Part shown: piece after piece, positions 1 to 8,334 of the stretch | Position numbering within the stretch: the stretch's first letter is position 1 | Layout of the letters: each line of letters opens with the position of its first letter | Source: VRUE01 sp963702035 | GTDB taxonomy: Bacteria; Actinomycetota; Thermoleophilia; Solirubrobacterales; 70-9 | NCBI GenBank assembly: GCA_963702035.1 | Contig: OY969700.1 | Coordinates: forward strand, 1,550,001-1,614,000 | Length of the DNA: 64,000 bases | Direction of reading: 5' to 3' | The notes under the pieces: generated by a model | What the model was told of the DNA's origin: nothing | What the model saw: only the letters and a program-made list of their open reading frames with translations | Databases searched by the model: none | Translations under genes and position numbers: made by a program

Positions 1-696
1 CGCCGTGATCAGCCCATCGTGGAGCAGCATCGCCCGGTGGCAGTACTGCTCGACCGCGCGCATGTCGTGGGTGACGAAGACGACGGTGCGATCGGAGTCG
101 CGGATCTCGTAGAAGACGTCGGCGCATTTCTGCTGAAAGGAGGCGTCGCCCACCGCGAGCACCTCGTCGATCAGGAGGATCTCGGCGTCGGACTGGATCA
201 TCACCGAGAAGGCGAGGCGGACGAGCATCCCCGAGGAATAGTTCTTCAGCTTGAGGTCGACGAACTCCTCCAGCTCGGCGAACTCGAGCACGGCGCCGAG
301 GCGGCCGCGGGCGTCCTGCCTCGTCAGCCCCATCATCACGCCGTTGAGCTCGACGTTCTCGCGCGCGGTCAGCTCGTTGTTGAAGCCGACGCCGAGCTCG
401 ATGAATGGCGCCAGCCTGCCGGCCATCCGCACCCGGCCCGCATCGGCGGCGTAGATGCTGGCGAGGATCTTCAGCAGCGTGCTCTTGCCGGAGCCGTTGC
501 GGCCGACGATGCCGAAGAACTCGCCGCGCTCGACCTCGAAGGAGACGTCGCGCAGAGCGTGCAGCTCACGGTAGTCGGACTGGGAGAAGGTGGTCAGCCG
601 CTCCTTCAGCGAGTCGACCCGCTGGGTGGGGATGCGGAAGGTCTTCTCGACGCCGCTGACCTCGATCGCGACTTGGGGAGGGGCGTGGGTCGTCAA
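1..696 (-). CDS. ABC transporter ATP-binding protein, polysaccharide/polyol-phosphate export type (3' end cut by window)
   Basis: The 232 visible residues form an ABC ATPase. They include a Walker A (GRNGSGKSTLLKIL), the signature YSSGM, a Walker B (AEILLIDEV) followed by the D-loop region LAVGD, and the H-switch VTHDM. The ELGVGFN..LTAREN segment is characteristic of the Wzt/TagH/RfbB export subfamily, which drives export of lipid-linked glycans or teichoic-type polymers. The start is a TTG; I see no in-frame ATG or GTG upstream. The start lies only 22 bp from the divergent GTG of the next gene, so the two share a short promoter region. The C-terminus, and any glycan-binding Wzt extension, lies outside the window. 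The glycosyltransferase and epimerase neighbours fit a surface polysaccharide locus. Confidence 0.93.
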   Translation of the reverse strand, partial: MTTHAPPQVAIEVSGVEKTFRIPTQRVDSLKERLTTFSQSDYRELHALRDVSFEVERGEFFGIVGRNGSGKSTLLKILASIYAADAGRVRMAGRLAPFIELGVGFNNELTARENVELNGVMMGLTRQDARGRLGAVLEFAELEEFVDLKLKNYSSGMLVRLAFSVMIQSDAEILLIDEVLAVGDASFQQKCADVFYEIRDSDRTVVFVTHDMRAVEQYCHRAMLLHDGLITA

Positions 697-718
697 GAGG
701 GACGGATAGGTTACCGGC

Positions 719-2386
719 GTGAGCGGGGCGATCCGAGCGAAGAACCCGGCCACGCTGCTGCTCGCGGTGGCGATGGCCGTGGCCGGCGTGGTCATCGTCG
801 TGCTCGGCTCGAAGCTGACCTTCATCCTCGACGACTGGACCTACATCCTCTACCGGCGCGAGTTCAGCGCCGACGCCTTCTTCACGCCCGCCAACGAGCA
901 CCTGGTCGCCGGAGCCGTCGTCGTCTGGAAGCTGCTGCTGTCGGGCTTCGGCATGGGCTCGCTGGTGCCCTTCCGCATCGCCTCGACGGCGATGCTCCTG
1001 CTCGGCGACTGGTTCCTCTTCGTCCTGATCAGGCGGCGGTTGGGACCATGGCCGGCGCTTCTGGCGACGGTGCCGGTCGTCTTTATGGGCGCCGCCTTCG
1101 AAGACCTCTTCTGGTTCTCCTCGATCACCTTCCTCGGCTCGCTCACCTGTGGTCTGGGGATGCTGGTGGCCCTCGACCGGCGCGACAAGGTCGGCGACGG
1201 GCTGGCGCTTGCCTGGCTCCTGGGCACGATGCTCTTCTCCAGCGTCTGGGTGTGCTTCGCGGCCGGGGCGGTGGTCGACATCGCCCTCAGCCGCGGCGAG
1301 CGCGACTGGCGCCGCCGCGCCTTCGTCGTCGTCATCCCCGCCGTCCTCTGGGGGCTCTGGTGGCTCAAATGGGGCCACGAAGCCGAAAGCGCTCTCTCGC
1401 TGCACAACGTCGCAACCACGCCGCTCTTCGTGCTCGACTCCTTCGGCTCGGCGATCGCCGCCCTGCTCGGCCTGGCGACGCCGGTGGAAGGGCTCGCCTC
1501 CCCCGCCGGCCTCGACTGGGGAAGGCCGCTGGCAGTCGCCCTCGGTGGGCTGGCGCTGTGGCGCGCCTACCGGGTCGACCGTCTGCCGCGCTCCTTCTGG
1601 GTCTTCCTGACGATCGGCCTCGCTTTTTGGGTGCTCGGCGGCTTCGACCTCAAGCCAGGGCGAGTGCCCTGGGCAAGTCGCTACCAGTTGCTCGGTGGAG
1701 CGTTCGTCCTGCTCGTCGCCGCCGAGCTGCTGCGCGGCGTGCCGCTGGGGCGTCGCCTGCTCGGCCCGGCTCTGGTCGTTGTCGCCGCCTCGGTCGCCAG
1801 CAACGGCCTCTTCATGCACGAGGCCTACGAAAGCTACGCCGGCAGCACCGAAATCGTGCGTGGCAACCTGACCGCGATGGAGATCGCGCGCAACACCGTC
1901 GACCCGGCATTCTTCCTCGAGGAAGAATTCGCCGACACCGGCTTCGACCACATCGACGCCGGCTCCTATTTCGCCGCTGTCAACGACTTCGGCTCCCCTG
2001 CCTATACGGTCGCCGAACTGCAGGAAAGCTCGGAGGCCGCGCGCTTCGCCGCCGACAAGGTGCTGCTCAACGCCCTTCGGGTGGGCGTCGAACCGATTCC
2101 GCGCTCGGCCATGCCCGACCACCGCTGCTCGACGGTCAACAGCTCCCAGCTGTTCACGGTGCCCGCCGGGGGCGTCGCCATCGGCGCCGGCGCGACGCCG
2201 GTGACCGACATCAAGATGACCCGCTTCGCCACGCCGGGCGAAAACGCCCCCCTGCCAATCGACTTCCAGGCAGGCGTCGGAGCCGGCGAAGCGACGAGGC
2301 TCGCGATTCCCCGTGACCTCTCGACCGTGCCCTGGAAGCTGCAACTCGAAGGCGGCCCGGCGACCGTCTGCGCGCTCGGCGGCTAG
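719..2386 (+). CDS. Polytopic GT-C-like membrane protein, paralogue A
   Basis: This 555-residue protein has an N-terminal transmembrane helix, then a periplasmic loop with the acidic motif DDWTYIL, then roughly ten hydrophobic segments, and a soluble C-terminal domain of about 170 residues. The acidic first loop followed by a helix bundle is the layout of GT-C glycosyltransferases that use polyprenyl-phosphate sugars. It aligns along its length with the proteins at 6647-8332 and 8335-10038, including NEHLVAG versus NGHLQ after the first loop and a C-terminal domain bounded by two cysteines. The start is GTG, divergent from the ABC ATPase. The specific sugar and acceptor cannot be read from sequence, and transferase activity is an inference. 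The 3' end overlaps the convergent ATPase gene by 4 bp. Confidence 0.85.
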   Translation: MSGAIRAKNPATLLLAVAMAVAGVVIVVLGSKLTFILDDWTYILYRREFSADAFFTPANEHLVAGAVVVWKLLLSGFGMGSLVPFRIASTAMLLLGDWFLFVLIRRRLGPWPALLATVPVVFMGAAFEDLFWFSSITFLGSLTCGLGMLVALDRRDKVGDGLALAWLLGTMLFSSVWVCFAAGAVVDIALSRGERDWRRRAFVVVIPAVLWGLWWLKWGHEAESALSLHNVATTPLFVLDSFGSAIAALLGLATPVEGLASPAGLDWGRPLAVALGGLALWRAYRVDRLPRSFWVFLTIGLAFWVLGGFDLKPGRVPWASRYQLLGGAFVLLVAAELLRGVPLGRRLLGPALVVVAASVASNGLFMHEAYESYAGSTEIVRGNLTAMEIARNTVDPAFFLEEEFADTGFDHIDAGSYFAAVNDFGSPAYTVAELQESSEAARFAADKVLLNALRVGVEPIPRSAMPDHRCSTVNSSQLFTVPAGGVAIGAGATPVTDIKMTRFATPGENAPLPIDFQAGVGAGEATRLAIPRDLSTVPWKLQLEGGPATVCALGG

Positions 2387-3606
2387 CCCGGCGGAAGCTC
2401 GTAGGTGCGGGCTATGAAGCGGCCCAACAGGGGCACCGCGAAGGAGTACTTGCCCAGCCGGTTCTTGTAGATCATCCCCCGTTCCGCGAGGCCGGCGAGC
2501 ATCTGATTCGCGTTGCTGGGCGAAAACGCCTTGGGGAGAAGCGCCTTGGCCTTCTCGGTCAGTTCGAGGATCGTGAATTCCTCATCCGGATTGTCGAGCT
2601 GTGCCACGACCCACAGCAGTTCGCGCTGCCGATCGGTGATCCTTGCCCAACGGCCGGCGAAGAAGTCGGCGTCCAGCTTGCGCTGAATCGCCTCGATCGG
2701 GACGAATTTCTTCTCTTCGTCGGCGTGCTGCCGGATGAAGACGTCATAGACCTCGCGGCCGATGAACTGGATGAAGTACGGGTAGCCGGCGGACTCGTGG
2801 ACGATGACCTCGACCGAAGCGGGCGAGAGCTTCACCGGGCACTCGGCGACCTCGATCGGCTTGACGATCGCTTCCCGGCTCTCGTCGTCGGTCAGCTTCG
2901 TCAGCGTCATCACCCGAAACATGCGCTCGGCGTAGGTCCTTGCGTCAACCAGCTTGGGGAACAGAGTGGGCAACCCGGCGAGCACCAGCATGAAGGGGAT
3001 GCCCTTCTTCTGGATCGATTGGAAAACATCGAGCAGCACCGAGAGCGGGAACTGCTCACCGGCGGCATGGTCGGAGAGGTTCTGCGCCTCGTCGTAGGCG
3101 AAGATCACCCGATCCTGCCCCTGCTCGCGTAGTTGCTCCCAGGCAAATTCGAGGGTCGCCTTGATCTTGTCCGCGGTCAAGCCAGGAGTTCTCTGGAAAA
3201 CGCCGACGAGAACCTCGTGGGTCAACGGCAGCTTTCGGGGATCTGACGGCTCCGCAAAGCCCACCTGACCGCCGGGATCCGGGTTGACGAAGGTGGTCGA
3301 CGAGGTGACAAGGGCGAGATCCGCCAGCAGTCGTTCCGCCAGGGCGGTCTCGCTGATGCTCGCCGACTCAGACAGATCGGCGGCCGCCCAAGCCCAGCCC
3401 TTTTCAATCGCCCGCGGCTTGAAGGTCTCGAGCAGGACGGTCTTGCCGACTCCCCGCAACCCGGTCAGGACGAGATTCTCGAGAATCTCGTCCTGCTCGA
3501 GCAGGCGGTCGATTTCGTCGTACTCGCGCTCGCGACCCGCCAGGTAGGGAGGCATATGCCCCGCACCGGGGCGATAGGGATTCTTGAACTCGATCGGGTT
3601 TACCAC
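2383..3606 (-). CDS. ORC/Cdc6-like AAA+ ATPase with C-terminal winged helix
   Basis: This 407-residue protein carries a P-loop (GLRGVGKT, about residue 48) and a Walker B VIFAYDEA. Further sensor-like segments follow, then a C-terminal winged-helix-like region (SPSNANQMLAGLAERGMIYK, then a basic wing). This is the architecture of stand-alone ORC1/Cdc6-related or archaeal-type ATPases that are common in bacteria as single genes of uncertain function. The start is GTG (MVNPIEFKNPYRPG). No partner gene is adjacent; both flanking genes belong to the glycan locus, so it looks inserted there. An AT-rich double palindrome directly upstream may be its operator. Its role is unknown; defence or plasmid-like maintenance are both possible. 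Confidence 0.85.
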   Translation of the reverse strand: MVNPIEFKNPYRPGAGHMPPYLAGREREYDEIDRLLEQDEILENLVLTGLRGVGKTVLLETFKPRAIEKGWAWAAADLSESASISETALAERLLADLALVTSSTTFVNPDPGGQVGFAEPSDPRKLPLTHEVLVGVFQRTPGLTADKIKATLEFAWEQLREQGQDRVIFAYDEAQNLSDHAAGEQFPLSVLLDVFQSIQKKGIPFMLVLAGLPTLFPKLVDARTYAERMFRVMTLTKLTDDESREAIVKPIEVAECPVKLSPASVEVIVHESAGYPYFIQFIGREVYDVFIRQHADEEKKFVPIEAIQRKLDADFFAGRWARITDRQRELLWVVAQLDNPDEEFTILELTEKAKALLPKAFSPSNANQMLAGLAERGMIYKNRLGKYSFAVPLLGRFIARTYELPPG

Positions 3607-3620
3607 GCCTTAGCTCCTGA

Positions 3621-3650
3621 TCTAAATTTAGCTTATGAGCTAAATTTAGC
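3621..3650. promoter_or_regulatory. Tandem AT-rich palindromes, putative operator/promoter
   Basis: The perfect 12-bp palindrome GCTAAATTTAGC is at 3639-3650, and a near-copy TCTAAATTTAGC is at 3621-3632, exactly 18 bp apart start to start. They lie 15-44 bp upstream of the GTG of the AAA+ ATPase in an AT-rich island that is unlike the surrounding DNA. The repeated dyad suggests cooperative binding of a dimer, perhaps the ATPase's own winged helix. No regulator is proven. Confidence 0.6.
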
Positions 3651-3668
3651 AAAAGACCTAAACGCTGG

Positions 3669-4742
3669 TTAGCCCGCGGTCGCCATCCAGCGCTCGACGT
3701 TCTGCTGGTACATCTCCTGGAGGATCTCGTCGATCCCGTAGCGGGGCTGCCAGTCGGGGTAGTCCGCTTCGAAGTCGGAAACGTCGGAGACCCACCAGCG
3801 GTGGTCGCCGATGCGGTTCTCGTCGCTCAGCTCCCACTGCAGCTCGCGGCCGCTGATCCGCTCGCAGACCTCGATCGCCTCGAGCATCGAGCAGTTGCTG
3901 CGCCGCCCGCCGCCCATGTTGTAGACGGCAGCGGGGCGCGGATTGCGCTGGAAGGACTGGAAGCAGGCGACGAGGTCGGCGCTGTGGATGTTGTCGCGGA
4001 CCTGCTTGCCGCCGTAGCCGAAGACGGTGTAGGGCGTGCCGGTGACGGTGCACTTCATCAGGTAGGCGAGGAAGCCGTGCAGCTGCGCGCCGGCGTGCTG
4101 GGGGCCGGTCAGGCAGCCGCCGCGGAAGCAGACGGTCGGCATGTCGAAGTAGCGCCCATACTCCTGTACGAGCAGGTCGGCGGCCGCCTTGGAGACACCG
4201 AAGAGGGAGTGGGTGGAGCGATCGATCGACATCGAGGTGTCGATGCCTTTGTGAAAGGGGTGTGACTCGGGCAGCTCGAGCCGCTTCTCGAGCTCTTCCA
4301 GCGGCAGGTGGTTGGGTGTGTCGCCGTAGACCTTGTTGGTCGAGCAGAATACGAAGGGCGCGTCGGGCGCGTGCTCGCGCGCCGCCTCCAGGAGGTTGAG
4401 CGTGCCCAGCGCGTTGACGCCGAAATCGGTCTGCGGCTCGCGTGCCGCCCAGTCATGGGAGGGCTGCGCGGCGGTGTGGATCACGGCGTCGAGCTTGCCG
4501 GCCAGATCGGCGAAGGCGCGATTGACTCCCTCGGCGTCGCGGATGTCGAGATCGAGCGAGCGAAACTCGGGGTAGCCCTCGCGCAGCTCCTCGGTGACGT
4601 GCGCGGTCGAGGCCTCCTTGCCGAAGAAGCGGGCGCGCATGTCGTTCTCGATGCCGACGATGTCCCAACCCGCTTCGATGAAGCGGCGGACGGACTCGGA
4701 GCCGATCAGGCCGCCGGAGCCGGTGACTATTGCGGTAGGCAT
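3669..4742 (-). CDS. NAD-dependent epimerase/dehydratase, CDP-tyvelose/paratose 2-epimerase-like
   Basis: This 357-residue extended SDR has the N-terminal dinucleotide motif GSGGLIGS, DxD-type residues after beta 3, and the active-site region HSLFGVSKAAADLLVQEYG. The overall pattern, including GIENDMR and RGGCLTGPQH, resembles the CDP-paratose/tyvelose 2-epimerase group that makes dideoxy or branched sugars for surface glycans. The usual Tyr of YxxxK is Phe here. The start is ATG. The gene is divergent from a second epimerase (61 bp between starts), suggesting that both act on sugars polymerised by the neighbouring glycosyltransferases. The exact nucleotide sugar is not deducible. Confidence 0.85.
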   Translation of the reverse strand: MPTAIVTGSGGLIGSESVRRFIEAGWDIVGIENDMRARFFGKEASTAHVTEELREGYPEFRSLDLDIRDAEGVNRAFADLAGKLDAVIHTAAQPSHDWAAREPQTDFGVNALGTLNLLEAAREHAPDAPFVFCSTNKVYGDTPNHLPLEELEKRLELPESHPFHKGIDTSMSIDRSTHSLFGVSKAAADLLVQEYGRYFDMPTVCFRGGCLTGPQHAGAQLHGFLAYLMKCTVTGTPYTVFGYGGKQVRDNIHSADLVACFQSFQRNPRPAAVYNMGGGRRSNCSMLEAIEVCERISGRELQWELSDENRIGDHRWWVSDVSDFEADYPDWQPRYGIDEILQEMYQQNVERWMATAG

Positions 4743-4803
4743 GGGCGGGCAGACTAGCTACTCGCCATGTCGGGCGTGGCGGGCGACGACGCTTTTCCCT
4801 GCT

Positions 4804-5892
4804 ATGAATGCGCACCGGATGCGGATCCTCATCACCGGCGGAGCCGGATTTGTCGGCGCGAATCTCGGCGTCTCGCTTGCCTCGCGCCACCCAGACTGGG
4901 AAGTCGTCGCCCTCGACAACCTGATGCGCCGCGGCTCCGAGCTGAACCTGACCCGCCTGCGCGACGCCGGCGTCGAGTTCGTCCACGGCGACGTGCGCGC
5001 GCCCGACGACCTGGTGGGGGCGGGAAGCTTCGACGCGATGGTCGAGTGCTCGGCCGAGCCGTCGGTCCTGGCCGGCTTCGCCGACACCTCCTACTCGGTG
5101 CAGACGAACCTCGTCGGCGCCTTCAACTGCCTCGAGCGCGCCCGCGAGGAGAACGCCTTCGTCGTCTTCCTCTCGACCAGCCGCGTCTACCCGGTGGCGC
5201 CTCAGCTCGAGCTGGCGCTGGAGGAGGCCGAGACCCGCTACGAGCTGGCCGCCGAGCAGCCGGTCCACGGCGCCGGTCCACGGGGCATCTCCGAGGACTT
5301 CCCGCTGCCGGGCGCCCGCACCCTCTACGGCGCCACCAAGCTCTCGGCCGAGCTCTTGATCGAGGAGTACGCCGACGCCTTCGGCCTGCGCGCCGTCGTC
5401 AACCGCTGCGGCGTGATCGCCGGCCCCTGGCAGATGGGCAAGGTCGACCAGGGCGTCTTCTCCTGGTGGTTGCTCAGCCACCACTTCGGCCGGCCCCTCT
5501 CCTACATCGGCTACGGCGGCTCGGGCAAGCAGGTCCGCGACCTGCTCCACATCGACGACCTGGTCAACCTGGTCGACGAGCAGCTCGGCGACCCGGAGGG
5601 CTGGAGCGGCTCGGTCGCCAACGTCGGCGGCGGGCGCGAGTGCAGCCTCTCGCTGCTCGAGACGACGGCGCTCTGCCGCGAGCTGACCGGCAAAGAGGTC
5701 GAGATCGGCGCCGACCCCGAGACCCGGCCGGGCGACGTGCCGATCTACCTCTCCGACTGCTCGCGGCTCTTCGCCCGCACCTCGTGGCGCCCTCAGCGAA
5801 ATGCCCGCGACGTGCTCGCCGACGTGCACAAGTGGACGGTCGCCAACGAAGACGCCGTCGCCGAGGCACTCGGCTTTCAGAGGACGGTGTGA
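4804..5892 (+). CDS. NAD-dependent epimerase/dehydratase, CDP-paratose 2-epimerase-like
   Basis: This 362-residue extended SDR has the NAD motif GGAGFVGANL at the extreme N-terminus and the intact active-site LYGATKLSAELL (Tyr and Lys present). It also has the family-typical tract RCGVIAGPWQMGKVDQGVFS followed by GGSGKQVRDLLH, which matches CDP-tyvelose/paratose 2-epimerases. Two in-frame ATGs, 4804 and 4819, precede the glycine motif; neither has a clear Shine-Dalgarno sequence, and 4804 is chosen as the longer. The stop codon overlaps the next ATG (TGATG), so the downstream glycosyltransferase is translationally coupled. The protein probably supplies a modified nucleotide sugar for the envelope glycan. 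Confidence 0.88.
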   Translation: MNAHRMRILITGGAGFVGANLGVSLASRHPDWEVVALDNLMRRGSELNLTRLRDAGVEFVHGDVRAPDDLVGAGSFDAMVECSAEPSVLAGFADTSYSVQTNLVGAFNCLERAREENAFVVFLSTSRVYPVAPQLELALEEAETRYELAAEQPVHGAGPRGISEDFPLPGARTLYGATKLSAELLIEEYADAFGLRAVVNRCGVIAGPWQMGKVDQGVFSWWLLSHHFGRPLSYIGYGGSGKQVRDLLHIDDLVNLVDEQLGDPEGWSGSVANVGGGRECSLSLLETTALCRELTGKEVEIGADPETRPGDVPIYLSDCSRLFARTSWRPQRNARDVLADVHKWTVANEDAVAEALGFQRTV

Positions 5893-6650
5893 TGGCAGCC
5901 ACGTCCGCGCCGCTGAAGCTCTCGGTCGTCATCCCCGCCTACAACGAGGAGGGCACCGTCGCCGAGACGCTGGCCTCGATCGTTTCCACCCTGGAGGCGG
6001 AGAAGATCGAGCACGAAGTGATCGTCGTCGACGACTCGAGCACCGATAGCACCGCCTCGGTGGTGGAGGGCTTCGCCGCCGGGCATCCCCAGGTCCGCTG
6101 CCTGCCCTCTCCTTACAAGAACGGCTTCGGCTTCGCCGTGCGCGCCGGGCTGGAGGACTTCAAGGGCGACGCGGTGGCGATCGTGATGGCGGACGGGTCG
6201 GACAGCCCCGACGACCTCGTCGCCTACCAGCGCCTGCTCGAAGAGGGCTACGAGTGCGCCTTCGGCTCACGTTTCATGCCGGGGTCGAGGGTGATCGACT
6301 ACCCGCGCTCAAAGCTGATCATGAACCGGATCGTCAACTGGGGGATCCGCCTCCTCTTCCGCCACGGCTACAACGACACGACCAATGCCTTCAAGGCCTA
6401 CCGCCGCGAGGTGATCGAAAACGTCCAGCCCTTCCTCTCCCACCACTTCAACCTCACGGTCGAGCTGCCGTTGAAGGCCGTCGTGCGCGGCTACAGCTAC
6501 GGCATCGTGCCGATCTCCTGGGCCAACCGCAAAGCCGGGGTCTCGAAGCTGCGGCTGAACGAGATGGGCAGCCGCTACCTCTTCATCGTCCTCTACGTCT
6601 TCCTCGAGCACCACCTGAGCCGCGGCGACTATCGCCGCGCCGAACCTTGA
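5892..6650 (+). CDS. Family 2 glycosyltransferase (DPM1/GtrB-like)
   Basis: This 252-residue soluble GT-A enzyme has the N-terminal VVIPAYNEEGTVAETLASI strand-loop and VIVVDDSSTDST (nucleotide site). It also has the acidic metal-site region MADGSDSP and the later GSRFMPGSR and FKAYRREV segments of polyprenyl-phosphate sugar synthases. Such enzymes move a sugar from a nucleotide to a lipid carrier at the cytoplasmic face, giving the donor used by GT-C membrane enzymes. The ATG overlaps the upstream epimerase stop by 1 bp, and the gene's own TGA overlaps the TTG of the next gene. These three genes therefore form one tight operon. Confidence 0.9.
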   Translation: MAATSAPLKLSVVIPAYNEEGTVAETLASIVSTLEAEKIEHEVIVVDDSSTDSTASVVEGFAAGHPQVRCLPSPYKNGFGFAVRAGLEDFKGDAVAIVMADGSDSPDDLVAYQRLLEEGYECAFGSRFMPGSRVIDYPRSKLIMNRIVNWGIRLLFRHGYNDTTNAFKAYRREVIENVQPFLSHHFNLTVELPLKAVVRGYSYGIVPISWANRKAGVSKLRLNEMGSRYLFIVLYVFLEHHLSRGDYRRAEP

Positions 6651-8332
6651 TCGCCTTCCTCCGAACCACGCGTGGCGCCTGGATCGTCCTGGCGATCGCG
6701 ATGGCGCTCTCCGCGGCGCTGATCCTCGCTACCGCCCACGGCGAGAGCTTCGGCATCGACGAGATGTTCTACCTCGGTCGCATGGTCGAAAACTCCGGCC
6801 AGGTCGTCCAGTTCCACTCGCTCAGCCTCGAATACCTGCTCGGCCCCTACAACGGCCACCTGCAGCTCGGCGGCAAGCTGATCTACGAAGCGACCTTCGC
6901 CCTCTTCGGTGCCGACTACACCGCCTTCGTCGCGGTCAACGTCGCCGCCCTCTGCGCCTCGGTCGGGCTCGTCTTCGAGCTGGCGCGACGCCGGGTCGGG
7001 CCACTGGCGGCACTCGCGCCCTGCATCCTTTTACTCTTCCTCGGCTTCGCCCGCGAGGTCCTGCTCTGGCCCTTCGACGTGCATACCCTCGCCGCGATTG
7101 CGCTCGGCCTCGGCGCCGTACTGGCGCTCGAACGGGAGGACCGGCGTGGAGACGTCCTCGCCTGCGCCCTGATCACCCTCTCGATCCTCACGATCGAGGT
7201 CGGGATCGCGATCCTCGTCGGCATCGCCGTGCTCATCCTGCTGCGCCCGAAACCCCTGCGTCGCGCCTGGATCTTCGTCGTTCCGGCGGCCATATATGCC
7301 GCCTGGTGGATCTGGGCCCGCAAGTTCCACCAGGAACAGAGCGCGCTCGAGCTCTCCAACCTGCACCTGATCCCGCACACCGTCTTCTACGCCGCGGCCG
7401 CGGTGTTCGGCGCGCTGACCGGCACCAATCCCGTCATTCCAGCGACCTACACGACCGTGGTCACCTGGTTCGGCAAAGCGCTGACGGTCCTCGCTGCCGG
7501 CGCGCTGCTGTGGCGGCTCAGCCGGCGGTCGATCCGCCCGACCCTCTGGGCCTGGATTGCCGTGATCGGCTTCTACTGGGTGACGATGGGCGCCGCGGCG
7601 AGGCCGCCGGAAGGCTCGCGCTATCTCTTCTTCGGCGCGATCGGGGTGCTGCTGGTCGCCGCCGAGGCGGCCTCCGGGCGGGTCGGCAAACGGCTGGCGG
7701 GGGGCGTGGTCGTGATCGCGCTGCTCGCCCTTCCGGCGAACGTCGCCCAGCTGCGCAGCGGCAGCGCGGCGGACACCCTGCACCACGACGCCGGCGTCAG
7801 CAGGACCGAGTTCGCGATGCTCGAGCTGGCCGGAACCCGGGTCGACCCCGAATACATCGCCTCGGCCGATCCGAACGTCAGCGCTGTCGGCGGCGGCCTC
7901 TACATCGGCATCCCTGCCGGCGCTTACCTCCGCTCCGTGCAACGCAACGGCTCCGCCGCATTCACGCTGGCGGAACTGCGGCGTCAGCCGGACGAACTGC
8001 GCAAGATCGCCGACATCACTCTCGCCGACGCGATCGGCCTCGAACCCTCGATTGTCCGCCGCCCACGCGACGCCGCCCGCTGTCCAATCGTCTCGCCTAA
8101 GTCGGGGTCGAACTCGGCCGGCTTTGCGCTGCCGCCGGGGAGAACCGTCTACGGGTCGGCCGGCGGGGCGCCGGTGAGCATCGGTTTGCGGCGCTTCGCC
8201 GATGAAGAGAGCGGCGTGCTCGAAGAAGTACCGGCCGGCGCATGGCGGAGCCTGGAGATTCCCGCGGACGCCGCCGCCCAACCTTGGCACGCGGTGGTCG
8301 ACGCGCCGCTCCGCGTTTGCCGCCAACCCTGA
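6647..8332 (+). CDS. Polytopic GT-C-like membrane protein, paralogue B
   Basis: This 561-residue protein is read from a TTG that overlaps the stop of the upstream GT2 gene (TTGA). It opens IAFLRTTRGAW, then has a first transmembrane helix, the periplasmic acidic loop GIDEMFYL, NGHLQLGGKLIYE, a multi-helix core, and a C-terminal soluble domain bounded by cysteines (ARCPIV to RVCRQP). The same elements occur in the paralogues at 719-2386 and 8335-10038. Being coupled to a lipid-linked sugar synthase supports a role as transferase using a polyprenyl-phosphate donor. It converges with paralogue C, with only 2 bp between stops. Confidence 0.85.
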   Translation: MIAFLRTTRGAWIVLAIAMALSAALILATAHGESFGIDEMFYLGRMVENSGQVVQFHSLSLEYLLGPYNGHLQLGGKLIYEATFALFGADYTAFVAVNVAALCASVGLVFELARRRVGPLAALAPCILLLFLGFAREVLLWPFDVHTLAAIALGLGAVLALEREDRRGDVLACALITLSILTIEVGIAILVGIAVLILLRPKPLRRAWIFVVPAAIYAAWWIWARKFHQEQSALELSNLHLIPHTVFYAAAAVFGALTGTNPVIPATYTTVVTWFGKALTVLAAGALLWRLSRRSIRPTLWAWIAVIGFYWVTMGAAARPPEGSRYLFFGAIGVLLVAAEAASGRVGKRLAGGVVVIALLALPANVAQLRSGSAADTLHHDAGVSRTEFAMLELAGTRVDPEYIASADPNVSAVGGGLYIGIPAGAYLRSVQRNGSAAFTLAELRRQPDELRKIADITLADAIGLEPSIVRRPRDAARCPIVSPKSGSNSAGFALPPGRTVYGSAGGAPVSIGLRRFADEESGVLEEVPAGAWRSLEIPADAAAQPWHAVVDAPLRVCRQP

Positions 8333-8334
8333 GG

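Noticed and set aside
19..2316. 765-residue plus-strand reading frame
   Set aside because: Arg/Gly/Ala-rich shadow of the minus-strand ABC ATPase and the in-phase-shifted membrane gene; no family motifs.
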